Below are positions 24,992-34,539 of a stretch of DNA of 64,000 nucleotides, piece by piece; within the stretch, counting starts at the first letter, position 1, and each line of letters opens with the position of its first letter. The stretch is from an uncultured Verrucomicrobiota bacterium (GTDB taxonomy: Bacteria > Verrucomicrobiota > Verrucomicrobiia > Limisphaerales > UBA9464). The stretch covers positions 1-64,000 of the forward strand of contig CAIMMI010000198.1 in the NCBI GenBank assembly GCA_903842505.1. Reading direction: 5' to 3'. The notes beneath the pieces were generated by a model that saw nothing but the letters and a program-made list of their open reading frames with translations, was not told the origin of the DNA and did no database searches. Made by a program: the position numbers and the translations under genes.

Positions 24992-27709
24992 TCAGTTGAC
25001 GGATCGATAGAACTTCCGCGTTGCATCCGTCGGCATTTCATACGGGCTGACGGCTCCCGCCACGTTCTCGAACGGCCCCTGAATGCTATCCGATGCCTGC
25101 AGTCGACCGGTGAAGATCACCCGGCGGGACTGGATGCCGATGGTCGGTGCAACCTCTGGCAGGGACTGCACCGTGACAAAGCAGATCTTGTTGTTCGACG
25201 CCGCCGGACCACTCCGGATCGTCAGTAAACCGTCCCCCACGCGGACCTCGACATCGAAAGTCCCCCACACCGCATTGACCGAGGGCGTATAGGTGGGCGT
25301 CAGGACATCTTCGACGGAGAACTGGAAAACACTGTCCAGCGCGGTGCCATCCCCCGCAACAATCCGGACGGCGTATCGTCCCGTCGGAAGCGCCATCTCC
25401 CATACCATATCCCCGCCATTCTTTTGCAGATGGTTGAGCGTATCGTAGCGGGGATCAGGAGACACATCCGACTGGCGATGACGCGAGTTGGCCGTGTTGT
25501 CTTCCAACCAGCCAAAAGACATCCCACCGCCCCGGTCACCAAACGGATCTCCGTAGTCATCGGCATATCCCGGCAGCGGGTAGCCTGCCGCACCGGTCGT
25601 GAAGGAGGCGTTCGCGAAATTCACGAACCATCCCGAGACAGCCGCCGCTCCGGTTGCCGTTGCGGACGCAATCGATGTTCCCGAAGCGTTGCGGGCGCGG
25701 ACTCGGAAGGTCCCGCTGCCGCCGGGTTGCAGGCCCCCTACAGGAGCGCGCGTTGACCGGCCTCCAACACTGGCGACCTGCGTAAACCCTCCACCGGGCG
25801 TCGTCTGCTCGACCACGAACTCATCCACCACCAGGTTGGACGAGGTCCAGACCACGAGCACGCCCTGAGCGGAGAAGGTCTCGACACCCGCGATCACCGG
25901 GGCCTCCGGTGGGGTCAGGGCAACCGCCTCGGCGGAGGCCCCGCTGAGCTCTCCGCCCGCCGACTTGGCAAGGATGACGTAGTAGACATTCCTGCCACCG
26001 GGAGCGACGGCATCCCGGTAACTGGTCCCCGTCACCTCGTCTGCCACCGTCGAGTAGGGCCCGCCCGCCGTGGTGGATCGACGCACCTGATAAGCCAAGG
26101 CACCCGGGAACACGTCCCATCGGACGTCGACACCAGCCTCGGAACCAGCGGCACTGACATTGGCAGGGGAAGCCGCCGGAACCGCGGGAACCACCGTCGA
26201 TGCCGCCGACACACCGACCGCATTCTCGCCACGGACGATGTAGTAATAGGTTTTGCCGTTGGTGAGGCCCGTGTCTTCAAAGAGCCCGCCACCCACCCTG
26301 GCACCCACGACTTCGAACGGTCCCTCCGGCTTTTCGCCACGGGACACGACGGACGACCAAGCCGACCCAGACTCCCAAGTCAGGGTCACCTTGCCATCCC
26401 CAACCTTCGTCACCGCAACCGATCGGGGAACAACCGGCGCCACAGCGGGGGCAACGACCAACCCGTACATGTTGCGCCCTTCATTCTGGGGCCCCAGGGG
26501 CAACACCCCAGGCTCTACGATGCGGTAATAGACCGAACCCATCTGGTTGATGGTCCCGTCCCCGTTCTCATCGTATCCAACCTCATCGGGATTCTCGGCG
26601 ATCCCAGCCCGATTCATCCCGGTTGCCACCGGAAGCCAGCCTGCCTCGGCAACCCAAAGCATGTTGGCGTTGAAATCCGGAGGTGTGGTTTCATTGCCAT
26701 CACCAATACGGTTATCGACCAGCAGATAGGCCAGAGCCTTGCCTCCAAGGGTGACACCCACGCTCAACTCAGGGTTGTCGCGGTAGTTGTTGGCGATGGC
26801 GACATATTCATTTCCGAGCAGGTAGGATGGAACCGGAATCGTCGATGATACCGCATTCCACTCGTGCAACCGGTCCGTCATGGCCTTCGCCTTGGGACCG
26901 AAAAATGGCATCCAGTAGTCCGCTAGGACCGTCGATGCGCCATTCACGAGTGTGAACTTCTCCCCGGTGTGCTTCGGGGTCGGACGCTCGGATTCGGGAT
27001 CTCCATTGGCCGAGGCAATGGCCTCCACCAGCGCGGGCACGACAACCACTCCGTACATGTTGCGGGATTCCCCCTGCTGCAACAGCTTCACGGGCCCAGC
27101 AGGAACCGTCTTTACGTATACGGAGGCCACCTGATTGATGCTGCCGTCCCCGTTCTCATCATAGCCTACCTCGTCGGGAACTGCCGCGCTGGCCGCCCGG
27201 TTGATGCCGTTGGTCGTTGCCACCCACCCGCCCGCGGTGACCCAACTCATCACCGATCCAAAGTTCGGTGGATTGACGGCGTCGTTGTCCCCGATTCGAT
27301 TGTCGACCAGCAGGTAGACCTTCGACGGGGCGTTCAATTGGATCTCCACCTCGAGGGTGGCGTTGTCGCGGTTGTTGTTGGCGATCGCCACGTAGGGAGC
27401 GCCCGTCAAATAGGGCGGAATCACGACGTTGGTAGCGGCCGCGTTCCATTCGTGGATCCGGTCTGTCATGCACAGGGCGCGGGCGCCAAACACCGGAACC
27501 CGGTAACCCGCCCGGAGGAGCGTCCCACCGTTCCGGATGTCCACGACGTTCCCGGTGAACTGGGCCGCCGGACGATCGGTGTCCCCGTTCGCTTGCGCGA
27601 CGGATTGGATCACCTGCGCCTGGAGTGCTGCCCCGGAGGACAGCGCCAGACCGAGCCATAGGCCCAACTGGACCCCTGTGCGTGCCTGTGTGCTCTTGGA
27701 TGTCTTCAT
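24992..27709 (-). CDS. secreted protein: tandem 190-aa repeats with EF-hand-like loops, FN3 repeats and a carbohydrate-binding-like domain
   Basis: 905 aa from ATG 27709, which gives a clean signal peptide (MKTSKSTQ... LSSGAALQAQ). Residues about 31-220 and 230-420 are two copies of one unit; both contain MTDR(I/L)HEWNA, YVAIANN, YLLVDNRIGD, and the calcium-loop-like string YDENGDG(S/T)INQ, and both end with RNMYGLVV-type sequence. Three fibronectin-type-III-like modules (428-690) follow, then a domain beginning WFVNFANASFTTGAAG with GGGMSFGWL, resembling malectin/CBM-type modules found with pectin-active enzymes. The tail (from about 856) is the shared C-terminal module ending KFYRSVN. The repeat unit itself I do not recognise. 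Lies 177 bp after the beta-helix protein gene, same strand, and fits a polysaccharide-binding partner for it. Confidence 0.82.
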   Translation of the reverse strand: MKTSKSTQARTGVQLGLWLGLALSSGAALQAQVIQSVAQANGDTDRPAAQFTGNVVDIRNGGTLLRAGYRVPVFGARALCMTDRIHEWNAAATNVVIPPYLTGAPYVAIANNNRDNATLEVEIQLNAPSKVYLLVDNRIGDNDAVNPPNFGSVMSWVTAGGWVATTNGINRAASAAVPDEVGYDENGDGSINQVASVYVKTVPAGPVKLLQQGESRNMYGVVVVPALVEAIASANGDPESERPTPKHTGEKFTLVNGASTVLADYWMPFFGPKAKAMTDRLHEWNAVSSTIPVPSYLLGNEYVAIANNYRDNPELSVGVTLGGKALAYLLVDNRIGDGNETTPPDFNANMLWVAEAGWLPVATGMNRAGIAENPDEVGYDENGDGTINQMGSVYYRIVEPGVLPLGPQNEGRNMYGLVVAPAVAPVVPRSVAVTKVGDGKVTLTWESGSAWSSVVSRGEKPEGPFEVVGARVGGGLFEDTGLTNGKTYYYIVRGENAVGVSAASTVVPAVPAASPANVSAAGSEAGVDVRWDVFPGALAYQVRRSTTAGGPYSTVADEVTGTSYRDAVAPGGRNVYYVILAKSAGGELSGASAEAVALTPPEAPVIAGVETFSAQGVLVVWTSSNLVVDEFVVEQTTPGGGFTQVASVGGRSTRAPVGGLQPGGSGTFRVRARNASGTSIASATATGAAAVSGWFVNFANASFTTGAAGYPLPGYADDYGDPFGDRGGGMSFGWLEDNTANSRHRQSDVSPDPRYDTLNHLQKNGGDMVWEMALPTGRYAVRIVAGDGTALDSVFQFSVEDVLTPTYTPSVNAVWGTFDVEVRVGDGLLTIRSGPAASNNKICFVTVQSLPEVAPTIGIQSRRVIFTGRLQASDSIQGPFENVAGAVSPYEMPTDATRKFYRSVN

Positions 27710-27886
27710 GAGTTTCGCATGGTTGCTGACTAGGAAACGGACCACTGCTTTGGAAACCCTGTCACCCGACGGTGCAGGATGGGAAAGGGATGCGGGAGCA
27801 GGGACCATCGGGAACACCCCCCATACGGCCCAGCTGCGAAAAGGATTCTGGAGGAGAATGGCATCGTGATTCGGTTCAGCCCCGGT

Positions 27887-30800
27887 TCATTGCCCGGCCC
27901 ACGGCGAAACGGGTCGAACCCGACCACCGCCATCGTCCTCCAGTTCGCGAATGGAAAGCGTCGCTTCGGGAAGCTGCCCCTTCGACCTGGCTGTCAGAAG
28001 GACCACGTGCCGGCCCTTCCTCAGAAACATGGGGAGGCGCTTTGGCGACCAGGTCTCGCGCCCCAGTCGCAGGTCGAACAACTCGCGCCCATCCAGATGG
28101 AACTGCAACTCCTGTCCGGACCCAGGCCCACCAAGACCCGCCGTCCACTCCACCCACGCGTCGGCATCCGCCTGGACCACGGCCACGGCGTAGGCACCCC
28201 GCTTGCCGACTTCTCGATCGGTAGGCGCGGGAAAGACCTTCCCGAATTCCAGGGACGCCGTTTCCGGGATCCGTTGCCAGGATTTCTCCACATCCCCGAA
28301 ACGCACCGCCTGGTCCCATCGCCATTGGTCGGGAGGTCTTGAGAAAATGGTTGGATCCACGGGCGAGGCTGCCGCCTCGGTACCGACGACCATCCAGTCC
28401 TTCACGGTTCCGGTCCCGGCGTGAAGGACCTCATCCCAGACGACGACCGCACCCCCCACCGAGATCTGGACCTGCACCGGGAGCGCAAAGGTCCCCCGCG
28501 CACCCTTCGGAATCCGCACGGGCAGACGCAAGGTCGACACCCCGGATGCGGAAACCGGGGCGCGCATCGGGTTCGACTCCCACCCGCATGTCCACCGCGG
28601 CGTCACCTCGACCAGAAGCGGCTCCGGACCGCCCCGCTCCAGCGTCACATCCCATTCCCCCTCGCCCCCGGCACCGGTCTGCAACGCCGCGTTGATCATC
28701 GCGGAAGCGGAGGTTCGCAACCGGACATCGAAGAGGACCTCGGCCAGATCGGGGTTGTGAGGCGCCGGAACGGCGCGGGTCACGGCGAGGGCAACCTCAC
28801 GCCGGATCGCTTGCCAACGCGGATCCAACCCGGCCTCGACACCCAACTGGATTGCACGCTCACGGAATGGGCGGAGGTCCACACGCGGCCGGGACGAGAT
28901 CCGCGCCAAGACCCCTTCCAACGCCTCGAACCAGTATTCGACGCGCTTTCCAGGCTCGATCCACGCCGTTTCAATTCCCGCACCTACCAAGGGACGCCGA
29001 ACTCCCTCGAGACGGTTCCTGCGCAAGAGGACCCCGGCGGTCCGAGCCCCGATATCCAATCCCTCCGGTGCATCGGTGATGCGATTGTCCTCGATCAGGA
29101 TGTCCTCCGCCCGCAAGGGCAACTGGCTCCCGACGGAGATCAGGATCTTCCCGCCCCGCACTTCATTGTCCCGGAGGACCGCCGCGTTCATCAGGCACGG
29201 AGTTTCCGCACGCCCCAGTGAGTCCACGTCCCCCCCGCTCAGTTCGATGGCCGCCGTCCCGGATTCGAACCGCCTCATGTCGAAACGCGGCGCGACCAGA
29301 CGGTTCCCCAACATCTGCGAGAAAAACGAAGGTTCGGCCGCCTCGGGACCATCACTGGTATGCTGGAAGGCCAGGAATCGGAGGGCCGCCTCGGAACTGC
29401 CGCCCACCCGCTCAAGCTGGTTTTCTGCAAAGACCACCTCGTGGTTCAGCCCATACATCTGCATGGAGTCCCCGTCTGCGATCCGGTTGCCCACCATGAG
29501 CCACTGCCGGAGACTATGGTTGATCCCCAGCAACGACGTGGAATCCAGAGGCACCGTCCAAGGGCGGTCCACCTCGATCGAGTTGGTCCCACCCGCCCGT
29601 ACCATCCGCGCCTGCCCCTTCCCGCGGCCGGCGAGCACAAACGCCAGATGTCCCTCCGGCTCAAACGGCCAGGCCCGCACGTTCTTGCCCAATTGGACGG
29701 AGGTCCCTTCCGCCGCCGCCACACCCCCATAATAGACCGGGGAAGCCCCATCCGAACCCACGATCTCATAGTCCGCGGACTGCGCAAAGGCCACGGTATT
29801 GCCCCGAAAGTAGACCTGATCGTAATACGGATGCGCCTTGGTGCTCCATCCGGCCCTCGACATGTTGTCCGCACCGAGCATCTGGTTGTTTTCCCAGATC
29901 ACCTTTCGCCCCCGTTGCGCCCACACCAACCCACCCCGCCCCGTTCGCAGGATGTTGTTTCGAACAAGGCTGCCATCCGACATGAAGGCCATCAGCAGCG
30001 GAAATCCTCCGGAGTAGATGTCACAATCCTCAACCCGGATATCACGACCGCAAAGCCAGACGGCGACTCCCGTCCCAGCAGCATCCAACGACTCAAAATT
30101 CAGCTGGCGGGTGATTTCGATGGTATCACTCAACTGCCCCCATCCCGGTCGTGCCGCATACGGACTCCAGCGGATCACCAACCTCCGAAGCACGATGTCC
30201 CCCTCCTGCCACCACGTCGGCCGGTTCGCGGCCGAGTACAGGGACTTCCCCTCGACCTCCGCCATGTTTTCGATCCCGCGCTCCGCACCGACGTACCAGA
30301 TCGTCAGGTCCTCAATCCCGAATTGCGCCTCACCATGCACGATACCCCGCAACCGGGCGAAGTGACGGTTGCTCCAATGCAACAGGGTCCGATCCCGCCC
30401 TGCTCCACGCACCAGAACGCGCCTCGGGATCCTCAGCGGCCGGTTGAATCGGTACTGACCCGAAGGGAACCAGACGACTCCTCCCCCTTCGCGTCCCGCC
30501 GCATCCAGGGCCCGCTGCGCCGGGCCGGTGTCATCCTCAACCCCATCGCCTCGGGCACCGTAGTGCAACACATTGAACTCACGCTCGGGCCATGGAACCG
30601 CTCCTGCCACACGCAACGCCTCCGGGCATCTCCCCCAGGCCCGCGGGCCACCGCATCCATTGTGCACCCACACCGCATAATCCCCCGGCTGGAGGTCCCG
30701 GGGAACGGATGCCCGAGCCGAATAGAGGTCTGCAGCCAATACCGGGATCTCAACGGAGTCCGTACCGACCAAAAACACCCGCGTCTTGGGACTACCCGGT

Positions 30801-31369
30801 GGCGAACCTGCCAAGGGTTCCCGAACCCCGTCCCACCCAAGTCCCAATCCGAATATGCGGATGTCGTCGCCGACTGTGGCTTCCAACCGTTCCGCACCGC
30901 GTGCCCACCAAGGCTGTGGCGCGTTCACCAGCACGGTCTGATGGCGATCCCCCGACGCCACGTGAAGCGAGAACACACCCGGGGCATCGCCAGCGGGAAG
31001 CACCACCTTCAATGCCCGGTCCCGCGGCTGCATCGGGATCAATCGCATCCCCTCCACCCGATCTCCGTCGGCCTCATTTCCGCCCATGCCGGGCTGACCG
31101 GGAGCACGGTCCTCCAGTCGTTGCCCATGGACTTCCGCAGTCGAAAGACCATCCCCATAGACCAGGACGGTCTGGCCTGGTTTTGCGGGCTGCGAATGCC
31201 AAATCACCAGCGGCACCCCGGTTCCAGCATTCGCGAAGGATGCGAGGGCACCCCACCCCACCAGGACCAGCACCCAGGCGAACCTGCCCCACACGCCCAA
31301 AACCGCCGCCGGTCCGTTGGGACGGATTGGCCGCGTCTGTTTGGCTCCCTGACACCCTGCATGCTTCAT
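27887..31369 (-). CDS. secreted right-handed beta-helix protein (pectate-lyase-superfamily type)
   Basis: 1160 aa. An N-terminal export signal (about residues 1-48, hydrophobic core VLVLVGWGALASF) precedes an Ig-like N-domain. At about residue 265 comes the pectate-lyase-3 signature (EFNVLHYGARGDG..DD), followed by WFPSGQYRFNRPLRIP and a long series of beta-helix coils (EDCDIYSGGFPLL, RNNILRTGRGGLVW, LMVGNRIADGD, LRDNEV, IEDNRITDAP) to about 790. The C-terminal third is beta-sandwich-like and ends in a segment typical of sugar-binding modules. It probably binds or cleaves a polysaccharide outside the cytoplasm; catalytic residues cannot be assigned. Its ATG at 31369 overlaps the stop of the carbon-nitrogen hydrolase (ATGA), making it the last gene of a four-gene translationally coupled block. 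Confidence 0.85.
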   Translation of the reverse strand: MKHAGCQGAKQTRPIRPNGPAAVLGVWGRFAWVLVLVGWGALASFANAGTGVPLVIWHSQPAKPGQTVLVYGDGLSTAEVHGQRLEDRAPGQPGMGGNEADGDRVEGMRLIPMQPRDRALKVVLPAGDAPGVFSLHVASGDRHQTVLVNAPQPWWARGAERLEATVGDDIRIFGLGLGWDGVREPLAGSPPGSPKTRVFLVGTDSVEIPVLAADLYSARASVPRDLQPGDYAVWVHNGCGGPRAWGRCPEALRVAGAVPWPEREFNVLHYGARGDGVEDDTGPAQRALDAAGREGGGVVWFPSGQYRFNRPLRIPRRVLVRGAGRDRTLLHWSNRHFARLRGIVHGEAQFGIEDLTIWYVGAERGIENMAEVEGKSLYSAANRPTWWQEGDIVLRRLVIRWSPYAARPGWGQLSDTIEITRQLNFESLDAAGTGVAVWLCGRDIRVEDCDIYSGGFPLLMAFMSDGSLVRNNILRTGRGGLVWAQRGRKVIWENNQMLGADNMSRAGWSTKAHPYYDQVYFRGNTVAFAQSADYEIVGSDGASPVYYGGVAAAEGTSVQLGKNVRAWPFEPEGHLAFVLAGRGKGQARMVRAGGTNSIEVDRPWTVPLDSTSLLGINHSLRQWLMVGNRIADGDSMQMYGLNHEVVFAENQLERVGGSSEAALRFLAFQHTSDGPEAAEPSFFSQMLGNRLVAPRFDMRRFESGTAAIELSGGDVDSLGRAETPCLMNAAVLRDNEVRGGKILISVGSQLPLRAEDILIEDNRITDAPEGLDIGARTAGVLLRRNRLEGVRRPLVGAGIETAWIEPGKRVEYWFEALEGVLARISSRPRVDLRPFRERAIQLGVEAGLDPRWQAIRREVALAVTRAVPAPHNPDLAEVLFDVRLRTSASAMINAALQTGAGGEGEWDVTLERGGPEPLLVEVTPRWTCGWESNPMRAPVSASGVSTLRLPVRIPKGARGTFALPVQVQISVGGAVVVWDEVLHAGTGTVKDWMVVGTEAAASPVDPTIFSRPPDQWRWDQAVRFGDVEKSWQRIPETASLEFGKVFPAPTDREVGKRGAYAVAVVQADADAWVEWTAGLGGPGSGQELQFHLDGRELFDLRLGRETWSPKRLPMFLRKGRHVVLLTARSKGQLPEATLSIRELEDDGGGRVRPVSPWAGQ

Positions 31370-32289
31370 TTGAAAAGTCCTCCCAGGATTCCCTGTCGGA
31401 ACGTCTGGTCGTTCTGGCGCGCCCGGCGGCGCAACTCCGACACAATCCGGCGCCAGTGGGGGGCCAGGAAACGCGGATGACGAAGGCTGTCCCGAGCGTA
31501 CTTCCGCGTCGCCGCCGCCAGGTCCAGGTCGCCCACCAGCACCTTCTCCCGACGATTGTCCGCCAACTGCAGGAACGTTCCGTCGGGAGCGACAATCTTC
31601 GAGTCACCCGCCGACCACTTTCCGTCCCCCTGCGGGCCCACTGAGTTCGCGAACACGTAGTAGACGGCGTTCTCAAATGCCCGCACTGCGATCCCATCCC
31701 GTCCCTTGCGCTTGCGACGCGAGACCGCCAACGGGTCCATGCCGGCGTTCGGGTGGAAAACGATCTGGGCACCCGCCATCACGGGCAGCCGCACCAACTC
31801 GGGATACCGGCGCTCGTGGCAAAGGATCGCCGTTGCGACCACCCCATCGACACGGAACAGCGACAACCCGTCGCCGGGGGTGAACCACCGGCGATCGGAG
31901 TCGGTCAACTGACACTTCGCATAGGTATGGATCAGACGGCCCTGCCGATCAAAGACCAGCAGCGCATTGAACATCCGACGGCCGAGGAAGACCGGACTTC
32001 CTGCAAGGAGGTTGACCCTGTGCCGGGTCGCCACGTTCCCCAAGGCCTCGAGAGCCGTCCGGACCATCGCCGGCTTCAGACCGCCAAAGTCGCAGGCATA
32101 CCCGGTCGTCGCACACTCCGGCAGCAATACAACGTCCGCGCCAGCCCGGGCAGCCTCGGCGACAGCCGCGTCGATCCTGGCCAGGTTTTCTTCCACCGTC
32201 GGGGCAAAGATCATCTGCACCGCAGCCGTTCGCAGGATGCCGGGCTGCGGCTTGCTGCGGGGGCCATGGATGGCTGGATCCGTCTTCAT
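31366..32289 (-). CDS. carbon-nitrogen hydrolase (nitrilase superfamily)
   Basis: 307 aa from ATG 32289. The Glu-Lys-Cys triad is intact: Glu in VVLLPECATTGY, Lys in IHTYAKCQLTD, Cys in ATAILCHERRYPE. The family hydrolyses amides or nitriles, for example N-carbamoyl or omega-amide substrates; the exact substrate is not evident. No signal peptide, so cytoplasmic. Its start overlaps the MFS transporter stop (ATGA) and its stop overlaps the beta-helix gene start, so it is inside the AraC-linked operon and presumably acts on an imported or released amide. The C-terminus has KWSAGDSKIVAPDGTFLQ and a basic tail. Confidence 0.9.
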   Translation of the reverse strand: MKTDPAIHGPRSKPQPGILRTAAVQMIFAPTVEENLARIDAAVAEAARAGADVVLLPECATTGYACDFGGLKPAMVRTALEALGNVATRHRVNLLAGSPVFLGRRMFNALLVFDRQGRLIHTYAKCQLTDSDRRWFTPGDGLSLFRVDGVVATAILCHERRYPELVRLPVMAGAQIVFHPNAGMDPLAVSRRKRKGRDGIAVRAFENAVYYVFANSVGPQGDGKWSAGDSKIVAPDGTFLQLADNRREKVLVGDLDLAAATRKYARDSLRHPRFLAPHWRRIVSELRRRARQNDQTFRQGILGGLFK

Positions 32290-33581
32290 GCTTGCTCGAG
32301 GGAATCCCGGCCAGTTTCGGGCGCGATCCAGATAGCGAGAATTCCAAGAATATAGATCAAACCACACACAGCCCCGACCCGGGGATAGGATCCGCCCACG
32401 GCAGTGAACAGGGCCCCGGCACCCATCACGCCCACCGCCGTGGCAAAGCGCCCCACATTGTAGGCGATCCCGCTTCCAGCAGCGCGGACGTGGGTGGGAA
32501 TCAATTCTGGAAGGTACAATGGCAACCATCCAAAGAAGAGCGTCGCCACAAAACCCTGCGCAAATACGACCGCAAGAAATCCGGGCCTCAACGGTGCCGT
32601 CCCCTGGAAGAGCACCAGCGTGATCACCGTTGCCCCAGCGCTGATCCAGGCATAGGCCCGACGCCGTCCAAGCCAGGTGGCAACCTGTGCACCCAGGAAG
32701 CTCCCCAGCACCGCTCCGCAAGCCCACCACCCCTGCGTCACCGCCTTATAACCAGCAGCACTGGCGCCCCCCACTTTGTCGGCCCACGGAATCATCCACT
32801 TGCTGGCTGCCCAAGCCCCCACCATCGGAATCGATCCAATCAGGATGCCCGCCAGCGTGATCCGAAGCAGGGGCGGCTGGAACAGGATCCGGAGCGGACG
32901 CAGCGATGCCTCCCTCGCAGGAACCTGGGTACTGCCCACCCCGCCCACCCCAGGTTTTGCCCAACTCCGGGACGCCAGCCACAACGGCGATTCCGGCAGT
33001 CCCAGGAGGATCCACACCCCCAGAACCGCGGGTGCCGTCGCCAACCAGAAAACCCACCTCCAGTGCTCCGGTGTGATGTGCCAGACACGTGCCACCTGCG
33101 ACAGCAACAGGATGCCTCCATTCAACGCCGCTCCCATCAACCCCGCGATCACCGGACGCGATTTGTCCGGCCAGCATTCCGCAGCGAGGGCGACGGCATT
33201 CGGCCATACCCCACCGACGCCCAACCCCACCAGAAAGCGCAGGATCAGCATCTGCTCCTGAGTCCGGACCAGCGCACCGATCCCTGCAAAGACCGAGTAG
33301 AATAGAATGCTGATTCCCAGCGCACGCGTCCGACCCACCCGATCGCCAAGACTTCCCAGGAAGATCCCCCCGCAAGCGGCCCCCAGCATCAAGGCCGCGG
33401 TGAATCGCGCGAACCAATCTCCTCCCAACGTGGTCGTATACCCAGCACCCATCAGATCCATGGAAACCGACAACGAGGCCACCGGCATGAGCCCCAGCTC
33501 GACACCATCAAACACCAACCCGCCAACGGCTGCGAACAGCACGGCGTACCGGGCGCGGGAGGAAAGTGCCGGCGTGATCAT
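32286..33581 (-). CDS. MFS transporter (12 TM)
   Basis: 431 aa with twelve predicted hydrophobic segments. The family signature between segments 2 and 3 is GSLGDRVGRTRALG, and LIPTHVRAAGSGIAYNVGRFATAVG near the second half resembles sugar-acid or aromatic-acid/H+ symporters. Inner-membrane importer; substrate unknown, but genes around it suggest a hydroxy-acid, sugar acid or amide derived from a polysaccharide. Its ATG overlaps the end of the upstream dehydrogenase gene by four bases, and its stop overlaps the next start. Confidence 0.9.
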   Translation of the reverse strand: MITPALSSRARYAVLFAAVGGLVFDGVELGLMPVASLSVSMDLMGAGYTTTLGGDWFARFTAALMLGAACGGIFLGSLGDRVGRTRALGISILFYSVFAGIGALVRTQEQMLILRFLVGLGVGGVWPNAVALAAECWPDKSRPVIAGLMGAALNGGILLLSQVARVWHITPEHWRWVFWLATAPAVLGVWILLGLPESPLWLASRSWAKPGVGGVGSTQVPAREASLRPLRILFQPPLLRITLAGILIGSIPMVGAWAASKWMIPWADKVGGASAAGYKAVTQGWWACGAVLGSFLGAQVATWLGRRRAYAWISAGATVITLVLFQGTAPLRPGFLAVVFAQGFVATLFFGWLPLYLPELIPTHVRAAGSGIAYNVGRFATAVGVMGAGALFTAVGGSYPRVGAVCGLIYILGILAIWIAPETGRDSLEQA

Positions 33582-34462
33582 GACCGCGGTTGTCGTCCCG
33601 GAAGCCGAAGGACTTCGATGATGGCGCTGTTGTCGAGTTCGCCCAGCCCGGCAGCCTCCGCTTCCTCAAGCAACCGCCGGTGAACCTGGGTCAGCGGGAG
33701 TTGCATGCCAACGCCCGCAGCCTCCGCCAGGATGAGCTGGAGATCCTTCAGGTGCTGGGAAAGCCGGGCGTGCGACGAGAAGTCCCGCTCGACCATCTTC
33801 CGCCCTTTCACATCCATCGCGCGGGAGTAGGCGTTGCTCCCCGTCATGACCTCCAGGGCTGCCCCAGGCGGAACACCCAGTGCCTCGGCAAACGCCAATC
33901 CTTCCGCCAGCACGGCACGGTTCAACCCAAGGACCAGGTTGCTGATCAACTTCATGCGCGCCGCACTCCCACACGGACCCACATGAAAGACCTTTCGTCC
34001 CAACGAAACCCACAGATCAACGCACGCCTCGAAAACGTCCCGGTCTCCTCCCACCATCACCGTGGCCTCCCCATCGCGGACCTGCTGGCTCGAACCGGAA
34101 ATCGGGGCGTCCAGATAACGGATCCCCATCCGGCCCAACTCGACACCCAACAATGCCATCCGCTCGGGTTCCCCCGTGGTCATGTCGACAACCACCTGTC
34201 CCGGCAACAGAGCACCCCGGAACCCGCCAAGCACCGTCTCGACCACATCCGTCGAGTAGAGGCAGACGAGGACCCGACGGCACTCGGCCAACGGATTCTC
34301 ACTCCACACGGCTCCCATCCCCAGGAGCGCATCCGCCTTGGAGCGGGTCCGATTCCACACCGCGACACCAAATCCCTGCATCATCAACCGCTCGGCCAAC
34401 GCCGTTCCCATCAGGCCTAGCCCAACGACGCCGATGCGTTCGGCTGGTTCACACGGGGACAT
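33578..34462 (-). CDS. NAD(P)-dependent beta-hydroxyacid dehydrogenase (HIBADH family)
   Basis: 294 aa, the usual length. N-terminal Rossmann motif GVVGLGLMGTALAERLMMQG; substrate-binding signature DAPISGSSQQVRDGEATVMVGGD; catalytic lysine in ARMKLISNLVLG. Family members reduce or oxidise 3-hydroxyacids such as 3-hydroxyisobutyrate, tartronate semialdehyde or succinic semialdehyde. It is the first gene of the coupled block and is preceded by the direct-repeat site at 34500-34531 and the AraC gene, so it is probably induced with the transporter. Cytoplasmic, no signal. Confidence 0.92.
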   Translation of the reverse strand: MSPCEPAERIGVVGLGLMGTALAERLMMQGFGVAVWNRTRSKADALLGMGAVWSENPLAECRRVLVCLYSTDVVETVLGGFRGALLPGQVVVDMTTGEPERMALLGVELGRMGIRYLDAPISGSSQQVRDGEATVMVGGDRDVFEACVDLWVSLGRKVFHVGPCGSAARMKLISNLVLGLNRAVLAEGLAFAEALGVPPGAALEVMTGSNAYSRAMDVKGRKMVERDFSSHARLSQHLKDLQLILAEAAGVGMQLPLTQVHRRLLEEAEAAGLGELDNSAIIEVLRLPGRQPRS

Positions 34463-34499
34463 GGTTCACGCTATGGGCAGGATCTTTCACGGATCCATC

Positions 34500-34531
34500 C
34501 CAAAACTGACCATAGACTTGCCAAAACTGAC
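34500..34531 (-). promoter_or_regulatory. direct repeat CCAAAACTGAC x2, 21-bp spacing: candidate AraC operator
   Basis: Two copies of CCAAAACTGAC (34500-34510 and 34521-34531), 21 bp start to start, i.e. two helical turns on the same DNA face, which is the usual arrangement of AraC-family half-sites. They lie in the 77-bp gap between the AraC gene stop (34540) and the start of the dehydrogenase operon (34462), 38-69 bp upstream of that ATG, a good place for activator contact with RNA polymerase. Confidence 0.6.
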
Positions 34532-34539
34532 TGCCCCGC

